Positions 49,020-64,000 of a stretch of 64,000 nucleotides of DNA are shown one piece after another; position 1 is the first letter of the stretch, and each line of letters opens with the position of its first letter. The translations under genes and the position numbers were made by a program. Where the stretch lies: assembly GCF_000002995.4 (NCBI RefSeq), contig NW_025062479.1, forward strand, positions 1 to 64,000, read 5' to 3'. The notes below the pieces were generated by a model. That model was given only the letters and a program-made list of their open reading frames with translations. It searched no databases and was not told the DNA's origin. Source of the stretch: Brugia malayi. Taxonomy: Eukaryota; Nematoda; Chromadorea; Rhabditida; Onchocercidae.

Positions 49020-51167
49020 ACGACGTGTATAAATGTCATCAAATATGATATTTGAATTAGTGAATGGAATGCCGAAGGAAGATTCATGAAAAGAGCAGTA
49101 TTTCAAGCTGCTCAATGTAAATAAAAGCACTGATAGTTTAATATATTTCAAAATTTTCACAGAGTACTGTTTGAGAATTAGATTATTTTCTAATAAATTA
49201 ATGTTATCACATACTTCATAAATACAATGGATTTGGCCAACACTGAGCGAAACATCATAAAATTTCAAATTTCTCATAAACAGTTATGAAATCTGAAGTT
49301 AGCTAGTAAACTATCTAGGTTCCTTAAATATTTCACATATATTTCATGAAATTTGAAACTGGCTAGCAATTTCACTAACAACTCATCGGTGGAACATATG
49401 AAACTTTTAAGCAAATTATCAGCCGAAATATGATCATTAAACAGCTGTTGAGATTGCTGCTAAATTGTTAAGAAAAAAGATAGAGAAATGAAAAAGGAAT
49501 TCGCTAGAAATTGATGAAAATAATCTAGTGGTGAGCATAGATACATAAAGGTGCAAATTCGAATCTTACAGGTTCCATTCTGTTTGTTGTTCAATTAAAT
49601 TTTAGATCAGCATATCAATTTCCAAATACTAGTCCATTGTAATTTAATTCGTGAATTAGTTCTAAATCATAAGTTTGTGGTTAATCTTCAACTTTTGTCC
49701 ACTAACCAACCTCTTCATTTGCCATTCATTTTATGAAATCTCTTTCCCTCATTTATTGCTCACTTTTTTTCTTGATTAAAAATCAATTATATAAATGTGA
49801 CTAACAGCAATATGTTATATAAAAAATATGATTCCTGATTTAGAGATTTTCCTGAAACCTCCAACAGTACTTCAGCTTACTTTTTGTGCATTTTTTGAAT
49901 TTAAATATTCCATCCTTTAAAATCTTTTAGCACTTTTTGATTGAAGACAAAATTACCCCTTCGATGTGAAATATAAGAAGCACTGGCATTCCTGACGGTT
50001 TGCTATTTCTTTAATCCTAAATCAACTCATTACATCGATCTATACTACCACTCCCATTCCATATCAAAACTAAAAATCAGAACTGTTTAGATTAATTTCC
50101 CAAATATTGCGATTTTTACCATTCATTTCTACCATTAATTTCCCAAATATTGCGATTTTTTGAGATTTAGTTTTGAGTTCAATGGTATGACGTTTTTAAT
50201 TTGAAAACCAGGAGTGACATGATGCTTCAATCATCAAAAAAAAAAAAAAAATTTCGAGCTAAGAAGCAAAGAATAAGCAAAACCATTCTCTAATTCACAG
50301 CACAGCATAGACCAGTACTCAAGAAGTTTCGTTCAAGAAATAAATAATCAATTGCATCTAACGAGATACTTTTATCAATTAACGATAAGTATGACATGCT
50401 CAATAAACACACAATGAGTAACATATACCCAAACAATTAACCAGTCAAAAGAAAAAATATCTCGATATTTTGAAAAGTAGATGAACATGACTGGAAGTGT
50501 TGAAGAGATGCACCAAATCAAATACTGAATAATTTCCCTCGAAGTTCAATTGACACGAAAAATAATCCTTCAAGAAACGATAATAACATGAACAAAATTG
50601 AACAATTTCAATATGGAAAAACAGCAGTAGCAAATAAAAGATCTTGGGTATGAATACAGCACATCTGGAGTAAAACTTGTCTGAAATAATAAAGTAAATA
50701 ATCATTTTAGATGTTAGAATATGTCTTAAATATTTGTCTGAAAGTAAATTGAAACTTGCAGAAATAATTTTTCAAGTGATGAAAACTGAAGTTGATTAAC
50801 ATCAATAAATCAAATATGTTAGAAATAAAATTGACATTTATGGATATTTGATAAAACATTATTATAATTTACACACATATAATTAGAGGATGTGAATTCT
50901 GATGAATGACTTAGCATTTACAGATAATTTTCAGACACAAGCTGGTGTTATCTCACCAGTTAATATTATTACAAAGGCAATTTAAGAATAAGAATTACTT
51001 GTCTTAACATTCGCATAGTCTGCAAGAATGTTTTAATTGGTATTTCCATTATTTTAAAACCATCCTCCAAGATCTGCATTTTTTGGTTTTTTTTTTCTTG
51101 GTTCATTTAAAGTCAAAATAAAATCCAGCTGTACATTTGACAATTAAGCTTCTTATAAGCAACACTT
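49020..51167. other. Intergenic, no supported gene
   Basis: AT-rich, with an exact 27-bp direct repeat at 50091-50117 and 50134-50160. Minus-strand open frames at 48981-49277 and 50445-50705 are Phe/Ile/Tyr-rich and lack splice partners. The part next to 51168 is the 3' UTR of DCP2. Confidence 0.5.
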
Positions 51168-54100
51168 TCAAAATAATCGCGAAATATCGAACTGAAAATA
51201 CACGCGCCCTTTATGCAATCAAATTCATAGAATGTTCATTAACTCAAACAAAAAAAAAATACTAGTTTACCAATACCGTTTTTGATTCTTGTTACTTTTT
51301 ACTTAGAAATATGCAAAACCACACAATAAATAGACAAACGGTATGATTCCACAAACGGAAAAAAAAATTAAAATTCAATACTATTATTCCTGAAGATCGT
51401 ACTCACTTGAAATCTTACGTTACATTCAAAAAGAAAATCACAAACTTTGAAATTTTTCCAGGCATTGCACAAATTAATGAGTGGTTTGTCTTCAGTCATA
51501 TGACTCGTCGTTGAAACCTTTGGGTTTTTCAAGCAACCACTAATTCCTTTTAAATAATTCTTCATTAAGTCCTCTCTGAAAAATATTTTATTTGACAAAG
51601 AATGCCAACAAGTTTAGAAAACGATTTGAACTCGAGCAAATAATACAAACCACCGATAACTTCTTCCAAACTAGTTTTCTACAATCTCATTAGTCAAATA
51701 AAGGCAAACCCTGGATTATGAGGCAGTGGTGAAATATCTTTATTTACTGGCAAACTGAAACAACTGTCACATTCCACAGCTTTCTGTACGCTACTACCAA
51801 CCGGATAGTTGGTCACTTCTTTCGCATTTCTAATTCCTTGATAAAGAATACCACTCAATGATGTTTTCTGTGGTGATTCTTGTACGGATGAAAATACCTG
51901 AAATTAAATGCAAGTATTTGATGCAGTGAGTATTAAACCACAATTTGTAATAGTATTCCTACAAGTAAAAAGTTAAATTTATATAGCTTATCAACTGAAA
52001 AATTAACAGAGTGCAAGTGCACATATCTGATCGTGCTCAAAATTTTCATCCAACATACAATTTAGAATCCCTCAAATCTAAAAGTTTCAAAATACTGAAA
52101 AAAAAAATTTGTAGCAAAAAAAAAAAAAAAAACCTGTTAATGTTTTTATTTACATACCTTCTTTTCCCCTTCATCTCTGAATGCATCATATACTGGACGA
52201 CCAAGTACTGGCACAGCTGCTTTTGGAACTGTCGGCACTGGTCTTGTTACTTCTTTCATTTTCACTCTTTCTGGAGATTTCACATAATTTATTAATAAAA
52301 TTATTAACAAAACTGAATATAGCCACTAACACCACTATAACAAATTACTTTTCTCGTTTACATTTTAATACTGTCTCAAACAATAACACTCTGGTAAAAC
52401 CGTATGAATCTTCGGCTAAGTTTGAAAGCTAGAAACACATGGTATAAACAACATTCCTAATGAGATCTACCTTCGATGCTCGTACAGGAAGCGCCGGATA
52501 ACATTTGTACAAAGGCGGTACCAGTGTATGAAATATGTTGCGCTGATGATGTCAGCGGCTTGAAAAATGCCGAATTTGGTGATGCATGCTGGGAAGAATA
52601 ATGAGAAACCGCTGAACGATTCATATTTGCTGTAGTCTTCGTGTTGAATAAAGGACTTAGTGCTGGTGCTAGCATCTCATTCTTCTCTATATAATAAAAT
52701 TGTTCACAAGCAAAAAAAAAAAATTTCTTTGTCAATATGGTACTATTGCGACAGTTATTATGCTCAATGGTGTGGTGTCATTATTACCACAGTTGATAAT
52801 GGTATTGTTATACCATAGTACTTTTGATAATGAGACAACTGCATGCAAATATCAAACTGACATAAGTGACAGATATGAAACTCTACGTACAAAGGCCTTG
52901 TGATAATTTCAAACATCATGTCATTAATTCAATATATCGGTGTGATAAGTTAATAAAATGACTTCTCCATTTACTGAAAGATGTGCTAATTATAACTCTA
53001 ATTGAAATAAATAAAATGCAAGTAGCAATAATGATGGCACAATAAAAGTAATAGTAATGAAAGCTTTTTGGATCATATCAAAATTATAAATTTATTGTAA
53101 AAAAAAAAAAAAAAAAAGGAACGTACGCTGAGGCTGCACAGGACTAAACGCGCTTGATGAACGTGTGCTAATATTAATCGCATCCACTGGCTGCAAAAAA
53201 ATGAAATATCACTCCTTCAGTAGAGCATTGCTTTCAGTATTGGAGGATTAAACATTGTTATTTCTTTTTCTTTTTTTTTTTTTTTTTTTTTTTTGTTGTT
53301 TCTTTTTTTTAATTTTCATATCTTAAATTTTTTCCTTCAAAACCTTCCATTCCTAATTTGGTAATCGAGCATTCCACACAGATATACATACATACGTACA
53401 AACATAAATATCATTCATATAGCAGAAATAACAGTAGGTATATATTATGCAGCATTTTTAACCTGCATAACGTATACAATTATGAATGCTACAATTTAAA
53501 AGCATTTCAGAGGGAAAAGAGTATCTTTTTGATAAAATAAATTATATAATTTGGTTAAGACATAAGAACTAAACCATCTTGACCTTATGTTTCAGCTTAT
53601 TGTGAGTGTTATATTTCGAAATATATGCTTGCAGCTCTTTGACGAACGGAATCACGGTGTAAAAACTGCTTGGAGACATACCAATTCGCTCACACGTGAC
53701 AACGTCGTTTCGATCCTTCGGTAAATCCCAAATACAGAACCACTGAATCTTGCTGAAAATTGGAATTTTTCTTTTTCTTAGTTAGGAAAAAAGCAATATT
53801 CTCACTCACTTCATACAATTACTTAACAAATCTTGGAGCATAAAAAAAAGTACGCACCCTATTTCGTTTCGAGTATTAGGAGCAAACGGGAAATCAATGG
53901 GAACATCGCGTATTATATACAGTCGAATTAAAGTATCGTTCACAAAACATTGAATCAAACGTGTTTTGCAAATTTTGTCAGAAATATCAAAACCAACTTC
54001 TTCCATTACCTCTCGACTAGCGCAAGCCATCGGTTCCTCTTGTTCATTTATCTTAAATGCAGTCATTTACTACTGCAACTCCTTCAACTTCTGGATTAAA

Positions 54101-56906
54101 AATTTTAGGTAAATTATGGTATTCTTTTGTAAGTTTGTTATCTCCTTCCTTTATCTAGTTTACTATCCATTTTTTTACATAAATGATGAAATTTTTCCAG
54201 TTCAAAATCGGCAATCACACAAATGATGCTTTTCATATGCCTTGCTATCTTAATCGCATAGCGTCGCTTATACAGAACAAGAAAATTTACGATCAATTAC
54301 TTCCTGTTAAAACTCACTTTTTTTTTTATTTTTTTAATAGTTAAGGGGCTAATACTTAATATATGCGTGTATTTTTAGAAAATATGGCAATTAGCACACA
54401 TTTTTTTTCAGTAATACGAAGTTTGCTTATCAGTTCATCCTATAAAACTAGCTCGGTGTAAGTTATATCAATTCGTCATTTATAAAGAAAGAAAGCTCTA
54501 CCATGCCACAAAAGTGCAGTCTTATTTTAGGTGAAAAAATAACTGGGCTCTCATGTTTATACGTAGTTCCGCATTTCCTGCATTAGAAAATGTTGCGTTG
54601 TGGCATGAACGAGATATATCACAATCATCTGCAGTATGTATTGCTCCAGATGCTTGTATAGTAATGAACAATATACATACAAATGCTAAGCAAAAGTTTG
54701 AATAGTCATTCTTATCATCCCTTGTGTAAACAATGGAGTTTTAATATCCATTATTCACCCAATTAAAAAATTTTATTGTAGTGAGTCACAAAAAGCGGCT
54801 TGATTTCTTTATATATTCCACTTTTTTCTGCCACCTATTCCGCTTAAACTACATGCTTATTCACACTTTCGGTTTTGCATGCGTCTTGCAAACTAAGTCA
54901 AATCTTTCCTGAATATTGCATCAAAGAAATTAATTATGCTGGCTATTATTAAAATTTCTCTATAAAAAACATTCTTATCATCCCTTGTGCAGACATTTTT
55001 AAAGCCACTTATCCTTCCGATACAATTTTAACTTTTGCTCACCCCCACTATCAGTGTGTTTCCTCAGGTAGTATTTTGCTATGAACTAACATTACCACTA
55101 AAATATTTTGCATGCAGAAAGATACACTGTCATACATTAGGAATAGAAATGATTTTTAAGTATTCGCACATGACCAACAAATAACATTTTACTAGTCGTT
55201 TTAAAAACTTTCAAAAATCAACAAACTTTTCCCTTCGGAAATCCCCAACTGTTCTTTGCAAAATATCCCTGTACTAATAGCACGTAATTCAGTGAGCTAT
55301 CCAAGAGTGCAGCACCATATGTTGGCACACCAGACTTATAAATACGCCATTCTTCCATCACCTGCATCAGATTATCAGTAAAGTTTCAGGAGCATTATTG
55401 ATCACTAAAAAGACTAATGATGAGCAGAACTTAAACTTAAAAAATGACTCTTATAAATTACCTTGTCTACGTTGTCTGTGTATTGGATAAGGAAATCACA
55501 ATGGTTGAATATTTGCCTAAACAAAACTGCAGTTAGTGATGCAAAGACAAAGAAACTATCTTTACGATTGAGCTTTCCCTCCTTTCACCAGAAGATGAGG
55601 TCGCTGAAGAGCTTTAAGAACAAATAAGTATAAGCTAAAAGCTAATTTTTTGAAATTATAATTTTTTTTTTTTTTTTTTTGAAAATTAAGTTCATATATA
55701 AAATCGTATCATTAATAACCTTAAAGGAAGACTTTATGATCACTCACCCGACCAAATCTCTCATGCTCACTTCAGGACATTTAACATTTGAATTATTCCC
55801 TTTGCAATAAAAATCTATATAAAACCAATGTGCCAATTCGATTTGAAAGCAGAGTCGTACAGGAGCATTTTTCTGAAAAACAATGAATTGTTTGGGTCAG
55901 AAAACCGTCCAATTGTTAGAAATAAATAATGAAATCTGAACACTCAGTGCACTGAAGAGATTGAATGCCAGTTAAAGGTAACATATGAATTACCTGATCG
56001 TCTGGTATATTGATAAGGAATCGGAAGCAAAGATCATCTAAAATATCTTCAGGTATGGGTGGACCAAATGACAAAGAAGTTTTCGCCCTTGAATCTGAAG
56101 ATTCATTGAGTGATCCTGAAAACCACAATAAGTACGTGGATCATGCGAAGATTGCAATTCTGCATATAATCTATAATTTAAATTAATACACCGAGCAGAA
56201 AATTCAAAACTGAATTATGGTTAGCATACTTATTTTAAAAGTCTGAATTCCAATATCTTGAAATAAAAATAAGGTCCTAATATCACTGAAAATGAGAATG
56301 CAGTAAAAACATTATTACCCTTGGACATTCTTGCTCCAACACTATTCCTCTTTGAACCACTTTTTTGTCGACCACGTCGTGAATTTTCGCTTTTGTCACC
56401 ATTTCCTGATAAGTTCTTAAATATTCATTCGATCGACGATACAAATCGAAGTTCTATTAATGTAGAAGAAAGAAACCAAGACGAAACACGCAAAAAAAAA
56501 AAAAAAAAAAAAACAAAATAATAAAAAAAAACCTAGTCTCTTAATAGAATGTCTTCAAAGAATCCTATTTTAACATTTTATAGCAGTATAAGATGAAAGG
56601 TTCAATCCCAACACCTTCAAAGTAGGAACTGAATTCCCTGTTATGTACGTGGCAATCCACATGAAAAAATTATATGCAATGAAATTTTCGTATTTTAGCT
56701 TCTGAATAAATGAAGACAAAATGTGGCATATCTTACATGGAAATTGTAAACTTCTCACTACTCCGAGAAATAAAAACAAGTTCGATCTTCCAAGGTAACA
56801 AAAATACAACAAATAACTTACCACTACCACTAATATCACCGGAATCAGTACTCCGCACATTTCGGTTATAAACTGTCATTCGTATGGGGTGCTGTTTACG
56901 AATCAT
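51168..56906 (-). CDS. DCP2: mRNA-decapping enzyme 2
   Basis: Fourteen exons (56906-56822, 56405-56319, 56115-55994, 55872-55748, 55516-55462, 55361-55227, 54051-53858, 53752-53584, 53190-53127, 52686-52471, 52270-52158, 51897-51710, 51575-51446, 51191-51168) give 568 residues; all phases match. Family role: Nudix hydrolase that removes the m7G cap, releasing m7GDP, in P-bodies together with DCP1 and EDC proteins. A Ser-rich N-terminal extension (1-78) precedes the Dcp2 box A helical domain (about 79-160; [14 protein letters not shown] near 107-120). The Nudix domain runs from about 165 to 305, with a complete Nudix box at Gly202-Phe224 including Arg216-Glu217 and Glu220-Glu221. A long Ser/Pro-rich tail follows, ending in AWKNFKFDISRLF, like the conserved end of other DCP2 proteins. 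The last coding exon is only 24 bases. Confidence 0.95.
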
Positions 56907-59366
56907 ATTGTTCACAAACCACTCACCAATTCAATCCTCTTTAGCATCTAAAATTTACAAATGCTTGAAATAGTATTTCGAGATCTTTCATCAATTCGAT
57001 ATCATCACTGCTTGTAACGGATAAACTGTCGTCGTATCACCTGAATCAAAAATTGGAATTTTTATTGTAAAATTATTCTAAGAAATCTGTATATACCTTA
57101 TTTTTAGATGTCCTATGAAATTCGCATATGATAACTTTAAGATGATAACTATCTTGAATTATTCATTTTAGCAAGATAACACTATTATTCTAAGTTATCC
57201 CCTAACAAGTGCATGTGTCGAAAATGAATCGTTGTGGACCTGTCTCATGCATTTCATATACACCTAGCACTCAATCTTCTGTCAGCATTTGTTCTATTCA
57301 CTAATCAGTACTAGGTAGCTAAGACTTAAATTGAAAATGCAATAAATCTATATGAAATGATACTTTAACACTAATATGGAACAATCAGTACTATGTCAAA
57401 AGTTAAACAATAATATCAAAATCACAATGATTCCCAAGAAGTAATGTAAATGAAGAAATAAGGAAGTGTATAGTTGTAAATAATTTTTAAGAAAAGGAAG
57501 CTCTACAATAAGCACAAAATTATTCATTCAACAATCAAAAAACTGAAGTGTAGTATGTAAAAACGATAAAATATTACACTATCAACAAACATTACATGTG
57601 AAAGACTCCAATAATAATTACACATGATTTTTGGCATTAAATGAATAATAAATGAAAATATAACAATGACCGATCAATTATTATAACTGACAACCGTAGA
57701 TATCAAGCCAACAACTAATTTCGATACTATAATTCTATTTGCTATCATACGGAAATTTTTTTCTCACTGCAATAAGTGAAATATGTGGGACAAATGGATT
57801 GCAATATTTCACGTCAAAATGATTGCTACAGAAACAGAATGCTATGTTTGATGACGAGTAAATAGCGGAAACCATGTTGGACCGATGTTTCACTGTTTTA
57901 TTGTTTAGATTTTAACATTTGTTTATCGTGATTAGAAATTGTTAAAGGAGATGATCACCACTTATCATCGTTCGATAAGTAATTTAAATATGCTTTGTAA
58001 TACTTTCGGATGTTTGTTATTGATAAACTGACATCATTAATTCTTTGTAGGATGTTTAATATAATGTAACACTGCAAACGTGTGTGACATTTATTTAGTT
58101 CTTTTTTTTAAAAAAAAAAATATTTTAATTTTAAATTTTAGTCTTATCAATTTGTCATATATCTTTTGTTATTTGTTTGTAAATAATTTCCCGAAAAGAT
58201 ATAATCATCCTGTTTAGTCTAGCAATATACAACAGAAAAATCCATCTTAAAATTAGTCTTAATCACGCTTTTTTGATCAATCAAATTTCCATAAAAGTTT
58301 GAGAAATTACTAATGAGATGTTGATTAAAGCAACGGAATGTACTATTTCTGGACATATGTTGCTTCTGCGTAATCCTGTTTAGTCTATAATATACAATAT
58401 GATATAACACTTCAATTCGAAATTTTTTTTCGCAAACGCTTCAGTGATACATTTCAGATTTATATAATACATATGATCTTAAGCATATGATAGTACCAAC
58501 AGATATTACCAATTAAACATAAAATAAAATAGTCAATTGCCAGAGGAAATGGTAAACTGTAGGATAGCGAGTAGCTTTCGTTAGTAGTTTTCTCCCAGAA
58601 ACTCCAGATAAATTTAAACAAGACCGAAAAAGGTTGGCAAATCATGCTAAGATCTAAGAATGACGTAGTAACAAAGTTTCTTTTGTTCGGATTAGCGCTT
58701 ATTTCAAAAGTGAAGCAAAAAAACGAGTTGAATTGGTTGACTAATGTTTGGAAAATAGATATAATTTTGCTGTTTTAATGAAGGTATTGCGTACTGCCTT
58801 TGAACAGTGGAAAATTATTCGGAAATCGATAGTTCTGAACCGCTATTTATAACCACAGCGGCAAACATGTACTTGATAACGATCATTTCTAGTTGTGATT
58901 ATCATTCCGAAAAGATTGTTTTATGAAAAAGTTGAAAGTCAAATTGTTGTGTAATAAAGAAACTGTTTAAAATGTTTCATTTTCTTTTTTCCTTCTTTTT
59001 TTGGTCTTTAAAACACAGTGACTTAAGCATTCCAGCTGGTTTGCATATCAGTTTCATGTAATAATTCAGCAAAGTTTTGCCAGTGTGATAGTCCTGGAGA
59101 CTCACTTCAAAATTGCAAAATCAAAATAATTGCTAACGTTAAGTGATAGTCAAACGCTGTTCGGCCATGTGGGATTTCGTTCATTTTTGCTCCTTGATTT
59201 GTGAAGTTTGCATTAATGACAATAATGCAACAGCAAACTAACTATAAACTATGGAGATAGTTTATAGTCGCTTTTTTGTTTCATTATTAGTAGTAATAAG
59301 AGGATTTGGCTTGAATCTTCTAATTCTGTTCCATCTTAGTATTAAGTGACATCACTTTCATTTTCA
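56907..59366. other. Head-to-head promoter region of DCP2 and DLD
   Basis: About 2.5 kb. Next to DCP2 there is a possible leader acceptor (aaattttag|ATGCTAAAG, around 56948) that would create a short upstream ORF. An isolated 44-codon ORF at 58644-58778 (+) has no recognised relative. Otherwise AT-rich with no motif I can name. Confidence 0.5.
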
Positions 59367-59368
59367 GC
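59367..59368 (+). promoter_or_regulatory. Candidate trans-splice acceptor of DLD
   Basis: cattttcag|ctaaaatc lies 23 bases before the ATG; a strong TTTTCAG acceptor with no upstream donor. Confidence 0.4.
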
Positions 59369-59390
59369 TAAAATCAGTTGCAGTTATAAT

Positions 59391-63279
<3,889 letters not shown>

Positions 63280-63934
63280 AAGTGATATCTTGTTTCTCTA
63301 TTCTTTTTAACTATCGTTACAAATTTTTTATAGAAAAACTTCATAAAACAAGTAATAATAAATTGAGTTCAAGTTTTTTCAAAACTACTCTTTGTTGATT
63401 TATTTTTTCCATTTTTCTATTAATTATCTCTTTTTGCACATGAGGAAATTTTCATTAGAGTTATTAAAATAATAAGTAATATTCGCTGTAGTATAATATT
63501 ATTCTATCTTGTTATAGAATCTTATACGGACTTTTATCTTGTAACTCTGAACTGTTTTTCTTCTCTCCGAGTTTTTCTACTTATTTTTTGAATTGATTAT
63601 TCCATCTAAAGCTATTAATTGATTCGATGCTCGTCCTTTCATGTCAGTTTCCTCGTCAAACATCAACTTTTTCATGTGTTTCATTATTTGCTGATTATTT
63701 GCTTAAGAATTAAATGATCTAAATAATGCATAAGTGCCGCTTTAAAACAATGTTTATTAATTTCTACACTTATAAAAAGAGGAGATGTTTATTGGTCCAT
63801 ACTATATACAGATGAGATCAAACAGTATTGTCTCTCTATACTTTATTTATTTTTTTAAATAAAAGCTCAATTCTTAACCATGAATCATGAATACGATAAC
63901 GCAAATAAAACAATAAATTTGTTACATACTACTG
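63280..63934. other. Convergent intergenic region
   Basis: Holds the DLD 3' UTR and, at 63842-63847, tttatt, which reads AATAAA on the minus strand and could serve the gene at the right edge. No ORF. Confidence 0.5.
63357..63362 (+). terminator. Poly(A) signal of DLD
   Basis: AATAAA 78 bases after the stop codon. Confidence 0.6.
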
Positions 63935-64000
63935 CTACATGTATGATTCATCTGCATCCACGAAAATTATCGATTCGATGTCAACAGTGATTGGTCGTGG
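63935..64000 (-). CDS. C-terminal end of an unknown minus-strand gene (partial)
   Basis: The last 66 bases are open on the minus strand and end in TAG (63937-63935); the visible residues read PRPITVDIESIIFVDADES plus two more. A minus-strand poly(A) signal lies 88 bases beyond the stop. The composition is coding-like but too short to identify. Confidence 0.35.
   Translation of the reverse strand, partial: PRPITVDIESIIFVDADESYM

Overview
This is a window of AT-rich nuclear DNA from a nematode. The evidence is long degenerate arrays of the nematode telomere hexamer (TTAGGC, read here as GCCTAA on the + strand), small-intron genes with pyrimidine-AG acceptors, and several acceptors just upstream of start codons that look like spliced-leader sites. 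Intron sizes, base composition and protein sequences suggest a clade III (spirurid/filarial-like) worm rather than Caenorhabditis; this is an inference and I cannot name the species.

Positions 1 to about 15.6 kb are subtelomeric repeat. A higher-order unit of about 8.26 kb is present about 1.7 times (1-5745 and 8261-14012, separated by the unique tail 5746-8260). Each unit holds, in order: the end of a 15-bp minisatellite, a GC-rich spacer, a short AT minisatellite, a small and then a large interstitial telomere block, AT-rich DNA with a repeated 50-bp core, a tRNA-like relic, and a pair of exon-like open stretches. The second unit ends in a foldback/MITE-like element with long imperfect terminal inverted repeats. 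The hexamer orientation (C-rich strand on +) is what a chromosome end to the left of the window would give.

From about 18.9 kb rightwards there are single-copy, multi-exon genes that I assembled by hand from splice signals and reading-frame phase: a Golgin A7/ERF4 palmitoyltransferase subunit (-, 4 exons), a small secreted nematode protein (+, 3 exons), a CNBP-type zinc-knuckle protein (+, 3 exons), a REXO4-type DEDDh exonuclease (-, 5 exons), a secreted ShKT-nitrobindin fusion (-, 6 exons), a DNAJB12/14 ER-membrane co-chaperone (+, 9 exons), the decapping enzyme DCP2 (-, 14 exons), mitochondrial dihydrolipoamide dehydrogenase (+, 12 exons), and the last bases of an unknown minus-strand gene at the right edge. 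Every splice phase in these models closes exactly.

Most are housekeeping genes (RNA turnover and binding, ER quality control, protein palmitoylation, central metabolism) and show no obvious operon. CNBP and REXO4 are convergent; DCP2 and DLD are head to head, as are the ShKT-nitrobindin gene and DNAJB12. The most distinctive items are the predicted secreted ShKT + haem-barrel architecture and the structured subtelomeric unit. The large gaps (20.4-26.7 kb, 29.3-33.1 kb, 40.7-44.6 kb) are AT-rich, full of poly-A/T tracts, and show no gene I can support.
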